64,000 nucleotides of DNA from Chloroflexota bacterium (GTDB lineage Bacteria > Chloroflexota > Anaerolineae > Aggregatilineales > Phototrophicaceae), in assembly GCA_020161935.1 (NCBI GenBank), contig JAIUNI010000001.1, positions 558,001-622,000 on the forward strand, in the 5' to 3' direction. The notes beneath the pieces were generated by a model. The model had not been told where the DNA came from. It was given only the letters and a program-made list of their open reading frames with translations, and ran no database searches. A program made the translations under genes and the position numbers. Below are positions 1-7,761 of this stretch, in pieces. Numbering within the stretch: position 1 is the first letter of the stretch; each line of letters starts with the position of its first letter.

Positions 1-426
1 GCCTTCGATAATGCGGAACGGAATATAGCTGTTGCGCGAGTCGGTCAGGGCAAGCGCGATCTCAGGGATGGTTTGCGTTCGTTTGAGGAAATACGTCCCC
101 GCCTCAAGCTGCGTGTCAATGTCATTCAATTGCACATAATCAATAAACAACTGTCCGTCATTGATGAGGGCGGAGTTGATGAGGTTCTGGGCAATTGTGC
201 GCGGGTTGTCGCCGCTGTTGACGCGGAAGCGCACTGGCGAACTGTCGCTGCTCATCGCGCGGTTTAAGTCGGCCTCGCGCCCTGATAGTGAAATTTGAAG
301 CAGAGTCTTTTGCACGTAGCGTACGGGCTGCCCGCCGGAGATCAGGAACAAACCGCCGACACAGGCTGCCGCCGCTATCATCAGCAGCGCCGCCCCAATA
401 ATCAAAATCTTCACTACACGGTTCAA
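1..426 (-). CDS. mltG: MltG-like endolytic murein transglycosylase, N-terminal part
   Basis: The frame is open from a TTG at 426 to the window edge, giving 142 N-terminal residues. TTG is chosen because AAGGG lies about 8 nt upstream and no ATG is available. The product starts with a membrane anchor (about residues 5-27). A LysM-like YceG/MltG N-domain follows: a segment reading FRVNSGDNPRTIAQNLI, then a QLEAGTYFLKRTQTIPEIA stretch. It ends at RIIEG, just where the catalytic core begins in this family. Members cleave nascent glycan strands at the membrane and may set strand length. The gene lies 47 bp after ruvX, a common pairing. The catalytic Glu lies outside the window, so activity cannot be judged. 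Confidence 0.85.
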   Translation of the reverse strand, partial: MNRVVKILIIGAALLMIAAAACVGGLFLISGGQPVRYVQKTLLQISLSGREADLNRAMSSDSSPVRFRVNSGDNPRTIAQNLINSALINDGQLFIDYVQLNDIDTQLEAGTYFLKRTQTIPEIALALTDSRNSYIPFRIIEG

Positions 427-473
427 AATGTATTCCCTTGTTCGCCTTGTATTCGCTTTTTGTTAGTGAATGA

Positions 474-905
474 TTACTTCACCAATCCCGACCTTAACGC
501 ATCCAAGTAACTCTGCAAGATAATTCGCGCGGCTAGGTCGTCAATCGGGTCACGGGCTTTTCGACCCTTTTGGATCGAGAGTTCGCGTGCGTCGAGGCTC
601 GTCAGTTGCTCGTCCCACGTCACAATCGGCAGCGCTGTGGTTGCCGCGTAACGTTCAATCCACTTCCGCACGGTGTCGCCCTGCGTATACTCGCCGTCCT
701 GCGCCTCGCTGTTCACGGGCATCCCGACCACAATCCCCACCACCCGTTGCTCACTAGCAACGTGGTTAATCCTCGCAAAATCATTGACGTTGGTTGTGCG
801 GTTAATCACGGTGAGTTCGCGTGCCGAAACGCCCATCGCGTCACTGACCGCCAACCCGATGCGCTTTAACCCGTGGTCGATACCCAGCAGCTTCCCTTGA
901 CTCAT
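474..905 (-). CDS. ruvX: RuvX/YqgF family Holliday junction resolvase-like nuclease
   Basis: The protein has 143 residues, normal for the family. An upstream in-frame start at 980 was rejected, because ATG at 905 forms an ATGA overlap with the preceding stop and puts the RNase-H-fold signature LLGIDHGLKRIGLAVSD right at the N-terminus. Further family motifs are VVGMPVNSEAQDGEYTQGDTV and VTWDEQLTSLDAR, with a closing DPIDDLAARIILQSYL. Family members act in 16S rRNA 5' maturation and possibly recombination. It is the third gene of the alaS operon. The acidic residues expected of the active site (D of GIDHG, E of WDEQ, D of DDLAA) are present. Confidence 0.93.
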   Translation of the reverse strand: MSQGKLLGIDHGLKRIGLAVSDAMGVSARELTVINRTTNVNDFARINHVASEQRVVGIVVGMPVNSEAQDGEYTQGDTVRKWIERYAATTALPIVTWDEQLTSLDARELSIQKGRKARDPIDDLAARIILQSYLDALRSGLVK

Positions 906-2470
906 GGGGTGGTTGTGTTCTGCACTTGGACGCTGATGCGGAAGGGTAGGAGCGGCATCCGGTCGAACCCCTCCGGCCACAGGCTGATGATCGGCGCGAT
1001 GCCCTGTTGTAGTCGCAAGTTCGTCACCAGTGAAGCGGTGGCATCATTTAGTGATTGTCCCGCCAACTGCTGCTGTACCTGTCCGGCATCAACCTGCGCC
1101 GTAATCATGGCGCTGCCGCCCATCTGGAACACGATTTGTCCGGTGGCGGGGTCGATGCGTCCGGTTGATTCACAGCCGAGGTCGAAGGTCACAGTCTCCG
1201 GCTTGATGATCTCTCCGGCTTGCATCTGCTGTGTGAGCTGCGCCAGTACGACCTGCTGTGCGAATTGCTCATCCACCAGCACTGCGTCCACGACCGCTTT
1301 CATACTGAGCGTGAGCGAATCATCAACATCACCTACTTGGGCGCTGTAGGTTTTCCAGTCGTCGCGTTCTTCGCCGATCTTAATCGTGTCCAAAATAATG
1401 CATTGTTTATCCGTCAGTCGCGATTGCATCTCGACGTAAGCGCGGGTTTGTAGCTGCTGCTTCACAATCGCCAGCACCGTTTGCATATCGGTATCCGTCA
1501 CGACGCGCTGGGTTCGTGTCGCCCCGCCCGCCGTCGCCGCGATATTCCGCACATCAACGCTGTCCGCCATCGGGCCGATCACCGTGTTAATCGTGCCGCT
1601 GTCCACATTCCCTGCCAACCCTGCCGAGGCTTGCAGCGCTTCAATCGGCACTTCAATTTGCAGCCCTTCACCCCCTGCGAGGTTGGCTTCAGTCGTCGTG
1701 CGGAACTGGATAGGTGTTCCCGCGCTGGTCGTCACCACCGTTCCCGCTGGGATCGTTACCGGATCAGCCGTTTTGTTGATGAAGACCACCGACCCCGCCG
1801 CCGTTTCATCTTCGACCGATTGGATACCGGTCGCTTCCACTGTGCCGTTGTCGTCAATCTGGATGCTGATCGGGCTGCTGGGAATGATACGGTTCTCAAT
1901 GTCGATGCCGAGTGACTGCGGTGAAACCGTAATATCGGCCACCGTTTCCACCCGCCGCGTGGCCGGTGTCACGGTCACAGTCGCGCTCGGCAGCAGCACG
2001 TAGCCAATCGCTACCGCCACCAGCGCAAATACCACCGCACCGATCAGCCGCCGGACGCGCCGCCACTGCTTTTCGCGTTCGCTTTCCTCGGCGTATATCC
2101 GGCTGGCGACTTCTTTCAAATCTTCGGGGATAGGTTCTTCTTTCGGGCGCTGGAAACGGTTGGTAAACACCTTGCCCCGCCCGCGCTTCCACCGTCCGCG
2201 TTCAGCCGCGCCAATTGTCTCGAAGGTGCTGATGTTCAACTCACGTGCGTGTCGAACAACCTCTGCATCATGCGTCACCAAAGCCAGCCGGATGGCTCGC
2301 CGCATCGCCTCACGCTGAATGAGCACAAGGTCGAGCTTGCGCGTTAAGATCGTTCCTTCCTCCGGCCAGATCAGCAGCACACGCTGTCCTCTCAGGAAGG
2401 AAAGTCGGTCGCGGATGGATGCGACATCATCCGCGTTCTCAAGCTGGATGTAATCGGCTTTGGTCGCCAT
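902..2470 (-). CDS. Membrane-anchored baseplate J/gp47-like protein
   Basis: The 522-residue protein has a cytoplasmic N-terminal part of about 140 residues (IRDRLSFLRGQRVLLIWPEE) and one transmembrane helix at about 141-161. A large extracytoplasmic beta-rich region carries the IPAGTVVTTSAGTPIQFRTT pattern that database pipelines label baseplate J/gp47. Proteins of this shape are frequent in Chloroflexota. The label is a fold similarity, and no other phage or injection gene is nearby. The start overlaps the alaS stop by one base (TAATG) and the stop overlaps ruvX by four, so translation is probably coupled. Function is unknown; a cell-envelope role is inferred from topology. Confidence 0.75.
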   Translation of the reverse strand: MATKADYIQLENADDVASIRDRLSFLRGQRVLLIWPEEGTILTRKLDLVLIQREAMRRAIRLALVTHDAEVVRHARELNISTFETIGAAERGRWKRGRGKVFTNRFQRPKEEPIPEDLKEVASRIYAEESEREKQWRRVRRLIGAVVFALVAVAIGYVLLPSATVTVTPATRRVETVADITVSPQSLGIDIENRIIPSSPISIQIDDNGTVEATGIQSVEDETAAGSVVFINKTADPVTIPAGTVVTTSAGTPIQFRTTTEANLAGGEGLQIEVPIEALQASAGLAGNVDSGTINTVIGPMADSVDVRNIAATAGGATRTQRVVTDTDMQTVLAIVKQQLQTRAYVEMQSRLTDKQCIILDTIKIGEERDDWKTYSAQVGDVDDSLTLSMKAVVDAVLVDEQFAQQVVLAQLTQQMQAGEIIKPETVTFDLGCESTGRIDPATGQIVFQMGGSAMITAQVDAGQVQQQLAGQSLNDATASLVTNLRLQQGIAPIISLWPEGFDRMPLLPFRISVQVQNTTTP

Positions 2471-5172
2471 TATCCCTTAGTGTTCTGTGCAATCAGTTCC
2501 CGCGCTTTATTGAGTGCATCCGGCAGCTTGCTGGCATCCTTACCGCCCGCCTGCGCCATATTCGGTCGCCCACCGCCGCCACCGCCGACGACAGCCGCCG
2601 CTTCCTTAATCAAGTTGCCTGCGTGCAAACCCTTCTTCGTCAGATCATCCGTGACCACCGCAAGCAACTGCGGCTTGTTGTCAACCACGCTGCCGACGAC
2701 CAGCACACCGCTCTTTACCTTGCTGCGGAACCAATCCGCCATTTCGCGCAGTGTGTCGACCGGAATATGCTCGAACTGCCCGATGACGGTTTCGATCCCG
2801 TTCACCGTTTCCGGCGTAAGCTGGTCGAATTGACCCTTCGCCAGTTCACGCTGTAATTGTCCTACTTGCTTCTTCACAGCCGCCAGTTCGTTTTGCAGCG
2901 CATGGACGCGCGTTCCCGCTTGTTCGGGTGTCGTGCCGAGCTGTTGAGCAATAGTACCCAATGTGTTCAAGGTGTGCTGCACATACTCAACCGCGCCGCG
3001 TCCGGTCAGCGCCTCGACACGGCGGATGCCCGCGCTCACGCTGCCTTCGCTCACGATGATGAACGAACCGATTTCCGCCGTCTCTGGCACATGCACACCG
3101 CCGCACAGTTCATAGCTGTAGCGGTCGCCGTCCTTCGCAATTGTGATCGTCCGTACGGTGTCGCCGTACTTCTCGCCGAACAGTGCCATCGCGCCGTCTG
3201 CCTTCGCTTCCGTCAGCGACTTTTCAACCGCCACTACGGGATAGTTCGCCAGAATAACAGCGTTCACCTGCTGCTCAATCGCCGCGATGTCCTCCGCGCT
3301 CACCTTCTGGTCATGTACGAAGTCGAAGCGCAGCCGATCTGGCGCGACCAACGACCCGCGCTGCTGGACGTGTGTACCGAGCCGGTCACGCAGCGCCGCG
3401 TGGAGCAGGTGGGTTCCGGTGTGGTTGCGCGTGATGCTGGAACGGCGTTCGGTATCAACCGCCGCCTGTGCCGCATCGCCGACCTTCGGTTGGCCTTCCA
3501 CCACTTCGCCCACATGCACGATCAAGCCGCCGATTGGCCGTTTGGTATCTTCAACCTCAACCGTCCATCCATTGCTGCTGATCGTACCCGTGTCGCTGAC
3601 CTGACCACCGGACTCGACATAAAATCCTGTTTTGCCCAGCACAATTTCGACTTTTTCACCGGCAATCGCACTGTCGACGGGCTTACCTTCGCGGAAGATC
3701 GCGAGGACTTTATCATCGACGGTGGTGTCGCTGTACGGGTTATAGGCCACACCCTTGTCGCCAAGCTGCTTACTGGCCTTCAACTGCTCAAGTGTCGCCT
3801 TATACGCTTCACTCGCGTCAATCTCGCCCATCGCTTGCCCGCCACCGCTGACGGTGCTGTGTTGTTCTTCCGCCGCGTTGAATGCCGCTTCGTCCACACT
3901 AAAGCCGCGTTCTTCCGCCACGTCTTTAATAACCTGTATCGGCAAACCCATTGTCGCCTTCAGGTAGAATGCCTTATCACCCGCCAGTACCGTGTTACCG
4001 CTTTGCGCCAGCGTATCGAGTTCTGCTTCCAGTTCGCCCAACCCACGGTCGAGTGTCTTGCGGAAGCGAATTTCTTCCTGCGTAATCACCTTCTTGATGT
4101 TTTCCGCGCGTTCTACCAAGTCGGTGTAATGTTCGCCCATCACCTCGATCACCGCGTTCGCCACCGTGCCGAGGAATGGCTCGGTGAAGCCCAGCTTGCT
4201 GCCGAACCGTGCTGCACGGCGGATGACGAGGCGGCATACCGCGTCGCGTCCTTTCGCCCCCGGCAGCACACCGTCCGAAATCAGGAACACCGCTGCCCGA
4301 ATATGATCCGCAATGACGCGGTACGGCACGATGTTCGCGTCGCGTTGTTCGTCGGTGTCGCCAGTCAGTGCCTGAGTCGCCTTGAAGATGGGCAGGAACA
4401 AATCGGTGTCGTAGTTATTGGTCACGCCGTTGACTACGCTCAGGATACGTTCCAAACCCATGCCCGTGTCCACGCCCGGCTTGGGCAGCGGCACGTCATA
4501 TTTACCCGTGTTTTCGGGGTCATCCTGTGTCCGGTTGAACTGCATGAACACGAGGTTCCACAATTCGAGGAAGCGGTCATCCTCATCAACCAGCGATTGG
4601 ATAATCCCATCCTCGCCGAGTTCAGGATACTTGTCCCAGTGCAGTTCGCTCGTCGGGCCGCACGGACCCGTTTCCGCCATCTGCCAGAAGTTGGTCTTCG
4701 CGCCCAGCCGCGCCACGCGCTTCGGGTCAACACCCATATCTTTCACCCAGATGTTGTACGCTTCGTCGTCGCTCTGGTAAACCGTGAACGCCAGCCGTTC
4801 CTTCGGCAGACCATACACCTCGGTCAGCAGCGTATACGCGAACTTAATTGCATCCTGCTTGAAGTAATCGCCGAAGCTGAAGTTGCCCAGCATCTCGAAG
4901 AAGGTATGGTGACGGGGCGACGGCCCGACGTTTTCAAGGTCGCTGTGCTTGCCCGAAACACGCATACACTTCTGCGAGGTGGTCGCCCGCTTGTAATCGC
5001 GTTTATCCATGCCCAAGAACACATCTTTGAACTGCACCATACCGGCGTTCGTGAACAGCAGGGTAGGGTCATTCCCCGGCACAAGCGAAGATGAAGCTAC
5101 CGCCTTATGGTGATGTTCTTCAAAGAAATCGAGGAAGGCTTGCCGCGCCTCACTGCTGCTCATTGGTTTCAT
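2470..5172 (-). CDS. alaS: Alanyl-tRNA synthetase
   Basis: This is a full-length class II synthetase of 900 residues. It starts with SSSEARQAFLDFFEEHHHKAVASSSLVP and has the motif 2 region (ATTSQKCMRVSGKHSDLENVG). The editing-domain zinc motif is seen in HTGTHLLHAALR and in the later CGGVHVPET. A C-terminal DHHA1 domain contains the glycine run VVGGGGGGRPNMAQAGG. It charges tRNA-Ala and clears mischarged Ser and Gly. ATG at 5172 has AAGGA about 13 nt upstream; ATG at 5163 is an alternative. It heads an operon with the baseplate-J-like gene, ruvX and mltG. No T-box is seen in its short leader. Confidence 0.98.
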   Translation of the reverse strand: MKPMSSSEARQAFLDFFEEHHHKAVASSSLVPGNDPTLLFTNAGMVQFKDVFLGMDKRDYKRATTSQKCMRVSGKHSDLENVGPSPRHHTFFEMLGNFSFGDYFKQDAIKFAYTLLTEVYGLPKERLAFTVYQSDDEAYNIWVKDMGVDPKRVARLGAKTNFWQMAETGPCGPTSELHWDKYPELGEDGIIQSLVDEDDRFLELWNLVFMQFNRTQDDPENTGKYDVPLPKPGVDTGMGLERILSVVNGVTNNYDTDLFLPIFKATQALTGDTDEQRDANIVPYRVIADHIRAAVFLISDGVLPGAKGRDAVCRLVIRRAARFGSKLGFTEPFLGTVANAVIEVMGEHYTDLVERAENIKKVITQEEIRFRKTLDRGLGELEAELDTLAQSGNTVLAGDKAFYLKATMGLPIQVIKDVAEERGFSVDEAAFNAAEEQHSTVSGGGQAMGEIDASEAYKATLEQLKASKQLGDKGVAYNPYSDTTVDDKVLAIFREGKPVDSAIAGEKVEIVLGKTGFYVESGGQVSDTGTISSNGWTVEVEDTKRPIGGLIVHVGEVVEGQPKVGDAAQAAVDTERRSSITRNHTGTHLLHAALRDRLGTHVQQRGSLVAPDRLRFDFVHDQKVSAEDIAAIEQQVNAVILANYPVVAVEKSLTEAKADGAMALFGEKYGDTVRTITIAKDGDRYSYELCGGVHVPETAEIGSFIIVSEGSVSAGIRRVEALTGRGAVEYVQHTLNTLGTIAQQLGTTPEQAGTRVHALQNELAAVKKQVGQLQRELAKGQFDQLTPETVNGIETVIGQFEHIPVDTLREMADWFRSKVKSGVLVVGSVVDNKPQLLAVVTDDLTKKGLHAGNLIKEAAAVVGGGGGGRPNMAQAGGKDASKLPDALNKARELIAQNTKG

Positions 5173-5213
5173 AGCGTGCGTCGTGTCCTTACATACTTAC
5201 AAATATTTTTGGA

Positions 5214-5242
5214 ATTATAGTCAGTCGCCTTGTACCGAACAA
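5214..5242 (-). promoter_or_regulatory. Promoter for alaS operon
   Basis: Reading the minus strand, TTGTTC (5242-5237) and TATAAT (5219-5214) are separated by 17 bp, about 40 bp upstream of alaS. The same hexamer pair and spacing recur in front of gyrB. Confidence 0.6.
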
Positions 5243-5290
5243 GGGGTACAATCATCCTCGCAATCAATATAATCTGCTTTTCGCTTGTAT

Positions 5291-5359
5291 TCTCTGCAAT
5301 CTCCGTGCCTCTGTGGTTCGATTGTATTGCTCAATGTTCTTTGTGACTTTGTGGTAAAA
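5291..5359. repeat. CTTTGTGG/CCACAAAG-type dispersed repeat, copy 1
   Basis: Two blocks (5291-5317 and 5336-5359) contain short direct units such as CTCCGTGCCTCTGTGG and CTTTGTGACTTTGTGG. Related blocks occur at 18735, 21316 and 38926, in the opposite orientation. It lies between alaS and the divergent epimerase gene. Such units are dispersed in many bacterial genomes and have no agreed function. Confidence 0.6.
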
Positions 5360-5380
5360 GTTTAATTTTTTGAGGGTATT

Positions 5381-6367
5381 ATGACGAAACGTTTACTCGT
5401 GACCGGAGCGACAGGTAAAGTAGGGCAGGCGTTCATCAACCGTTTCTGGGATGATTCCCGTTTCGCGGATTTTACCTTACGTGCGCTCTGCCACAACCGT
5501 ACGCTGCCGCCCCACGACCGTCTCGAAATCGTGCGCGGTTCGCTCTCCGACCAAGCCGTCGTCAATCAGGCGATGGATGGTGTAACCCACGTTCTTCACC
5601 TTGCCACCTGCAAAGAAACGCCCGACGACATCATGGACGTTGCCATCAAAGGCATGTTCTGGTTGCTAGAAGCGGCTCGCCAGAGTCCCACTTTTGAGCA
5701 GTTCATTCTGATCGGTGGCGACGCGGGTATGGGGCACTTCGTTTATCCGCATCCAATTCCCGTGACCGAGGCACAAAAGCACAGCGCTTACCCCGGCTGC
5801 TACGCCCTCTCGAAAGTCCTCGAAGAAGTCATGCTGGAGCAGTACTACATTCAGTACAACCTCAACGGCTGCTGCCTCCGCGCACCGTGGATTATGGAGA
5901 AGGACGACTTCAAGTATCAGCTCTCATTTGGCGAGGATGTGTTCGGCGGCCCACGCTGGCGCGACTTTGTAGACGCTGCAACCGCCGACACTTATGTCGC
6001 CTCTCACACCACGCCTGTGATGCTCGACCCTGACGGTAAACCGGTGCAGCGTAACTTTGTCCATGTGGATGATCTGGTGAGCGCCATCCTCACTGCTATC
6101 GACCATCCTGCCGCCCGTCAGCAAACCTTCAACATCTGCATGGACGAACCCGTTGACTACCGCCAGCTTGCCGATTATCTGCACACCACACGTGGTTATC
6201 CCTCGGTGGACATCACCACGCCGTATCATGGTACGTGGGTCGACAACACCAAAGCCAAATTCCTACTCGGCTGGCGACCGGCCTATGACCTCGCCAAACT
6301 GACGGATGCCGCCTTCACCTACCAGCGCACCACCGATGACCCGCGCGTCATCTATTACCCCGGCTAA
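5381..6367 (+). CDS. NAD-dependent epimerase/dehydratase family protein
   Basis: This 328-residue extended short-chain dehydrogenase opens with the Rossmann motif TGATGKVG at residues 8-15. The catalytic YxxxK is CYALSKVLEE at about 146-155. NFVHVDDLVSAIL is the usual C-terminal substrate-domain segment. The substrate is unknown; nucleotide-sugar epimerases and reductases share this pattern. GAGGG sits 7 nt before the ATG. It stands alone, divergent from alaS, and is followed by a short GTAGGG-type palindrome and a hairpin-array repeat, so there is no operon context to refine the role. Confidence 0.85.
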   Translation: MTKRLLVTGATGKVGQAFINRFWDDSRFADFTLRALCHNRTLPPHDRLEIVRGSLSDQAVVNQAMDGVTHVLHLATCKETPDDIMDVAIKGMFWLLEAARQSPTFEQFILIGGDAGMGHFVYPHPIPVTEAQKHSAYPGCYALSKVLEEVMLEQYYIQYNLNGCCLRAPWIMEKDDFKYQLSFGEDVFGGPRWRDFVDAATADTYVASHTTPVMLDPDGKPVQRNFVHVDDLVSAILTAIDHPAARQQTFNICMDEPVDYRQLADYLHTTRGYPSVDITTPYHGTWVDNTKAKFLLGWRPAYDLAKLTDAAFTYQRTTDDPRVIYYPG

Positions 6368-6395
6368 AAACGCAATCGGTAGCCAATGCCTACTC

Positions 6396-6419
6396 GTAGG
6401 GAAGGGATTCAGTCCCTTC
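6396..6419. repeat. GTAGGG-type short palindrome
   Basis: GTAGGG is joined to a perfect 7-bp hairpin (GAAGGGA / TCCCTTC, 5-nt loop) just after the epimerase gene. It may act as a weak terminator, but no T-run follows. Five other palindromes carrying GTAGGG or CCCTAC lie in the window. Confidence 0.6.
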
Positions 6420-6659
6420 TCTATGTACATGACCTCGATTTTTCAAACCCGATTCAAACCATAACTAAATTGACTAATTGAGAACTTTTGTGCTAAAATT
6501 ATCTTGCTGTTGGTCACATCTTATGTGATGCTGCAAAGTTTTCGCGCAACACTTTTTCACCTTGTAAGGATGTAGGGTTAGGAATCGATTGCATTCATTC
6601 CATCGTCATTCTCAGATAACCCGTTTGTCACAACTGCAACAACAACATCAACAGCATCA

Positions 6660-7012
6660 TTTGCCCGAAAAATGCACTTGTGAAAGTGAAGAATTTGACT
6701 ACGAAGTGTCCCTTGGGAAGAAAATTGCGAATTATTAGCAGAATTCTCCCTCAACTTCACCGACAAAATGGGTTTTGCAATTGCGTTTTTTGCAATATAT
6801 GCAACTTTTGCAACATTTCGGCGGCGGTCTCCCTCACATCCGCCATGCACATGCCAAATTTGCACAGCGGCGGATTGCTCCCTTAGTTCTGCTGCACTTG
6901 CGCCATTTCAGCGCCGCGCTCCCTCACTTCTGCCGCCACAAAATGACACTTCAGCGGATACACGGGAACTTCCCGCCAGCCATTTCAGCGGATAAATTGC
7001 AAAATTTGCTAT
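6660..7012 (-). repeat. Hairpin-array repeat, copy A (core 6822-7003 plus distal module)
   Basis: The minus strand shows diverged units of about 40-50 bp. They typically begin ATCCGCTGAAATGG, contain a facing GCGG, and end GTGAGGGAGC. CCGC and GCGG within a unit can pair. The core matches 18541-18730 and 38724-38914. The distal module (6671-6821) matches 18865-19035, including AAATTCTTCACTTTC near its end. The rest of 6368-7042 shows no convincing gene. A TATAAT (7010-7015) at the repeat edge precedes the HNH gene pair. Confidence 0.75.
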
Positions 7013-7042
7013 AATTGAATGGAGCGAGGTCAGGAGGTTAAG

Positions 7043-7294
7043 ATGTCGATTGTTCAAAACACACCCTATCAAGAATTTGCTGACTTTATTACCTCGTCAC
7101 CCTCTTTGGAGCAGATTGCTGAGTATCGTCTGTCAGATGCGAGTGAGTCCCGTGTTAGCTACCTTTTGGATGTAAATCGTAACGGCACAATTTCGAAACA
7201 AGAACAGAATGAGCTAGATGATTACACCCGCCTCGAGCATTTGATGCGGATCGTCAAAATTCGTGCTTTTGCCAAACTCAGTACGGATCATTAA
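7043..7294 (+). CDS. Conserved small protein coupled to HNH nuclease
   Basis: The 83-residue acidic, probably helical protein starts MSIVQNTPYQEFADFIT. I chose ATG at 7043 over 7019 because AGGAGG lies 5 nt before it. Its stop overlaps the start of the HNH nuclease gene (TAATG), so the two are very likely co-translated. It contains DVNRNGTISKQEQNELDDY, which resembles an EF-hand-like DxNxNG loop. I cannot assign a family. Possible roles are an immunity/antitoxin partner or an adaptor for the nuclease; neither is shown by sequence alone. Confidence 0.8.
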   Translation: MSIVQNTPYQEFADFITSSPSLEQIAEYRLSDASESRVSYLLDVNRNGTISKQEQNELDDYTRLEHLMRIVKIRAFAKLSTDH

Positions 7295-7701
7295 TGACTC
7301 ACATCCCTGATACGCTTCGTATTCTGGTGCGTCAAAGAGCCAATAATAATTGTGAGTATTGCCTCTTAAATGAGCGTTTTACGATTAAACGTCATGAAAT
7401 CGATCATATTACTGCCGAGAAGCATGGTGGCGATACCATTGACTCAAACCTTTGCTTGAGCTGCCATGACTGTAATCGTCATAAAGGCTCTGATCTCACA
7501 ACGTTCGACCCGATTACGAAGCAGCTTGTCAGGCTGTTTGACCCTCGTAATCAAATATGGATCGATCATTTTGAACTCGATGGCCCGATAACTAGAGGAA
7601 AGTCTGCTATTGGACGTGCGACAGTAAACTTGCTTCAAATGAACGATGAACCGCGCGTTTTAGAACGACTGCTACTTATTGCACAGGGACTATACCCTTA
7701 A
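7294..7701 (+). CDS. HNH endonuclease
   Basis: This stand-alone HNH nuclease has 135 residues. Zinc ligands are CxxC at 20/23 and C57/C60. The beta-beta-alpha metal core is HEIDHITAEKHGG (D37, H38) followed by N61 and H63 (CNRHKG). The C-terminal part (RLFDPRNQIWIDHFELDG) is typical of small HNH proteins common in cyanobacteria and Chloroflexota. It is coupled to the upstream 83-residue gene. No methylase, intron or phage packaging gene is adjacent. The biological substrate is unknown. Confidence 0.9.
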   Translation: MTHIPDTLRILVRQRANNNCEYCLLNERFTIKRHEIDHITAEKHGGDTIDSNLCLSCHDCNRHKGSDLTTFDPITKQLVRLFDPRNQIWIDHFELDGPITRGKSAIGRATVNLLQMNDEPRVLERLLLIAQGLYP

Positions 7702-7761
7702 ATCTTGCCCTGTTATACTATTCCGAATTGATATACACCCAATTTTCAGGAATGAACCCTC

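Noticed and set aside
902..2470. A contractile injection system or prophage, from the baseplate-J-like label
   Set aside because: No tail, sheath, spike or capsid gene is nearby. The protein has its own membrane anchor and sits in an alaS operon.
2857..5094. A 745-codon open frame on the plus strand
   Set aside because: It lies wholly antisense to alaS, whose protein is an unmistakable full-length synthetase. The antisense frame has no family motif and reflects codon bias.
6578..7014. Several short open frames on both strands
   Set aside because: They fall inside hairpin-array copy A, have no ribosome binding sites, and their translations change freely between repeat copies.
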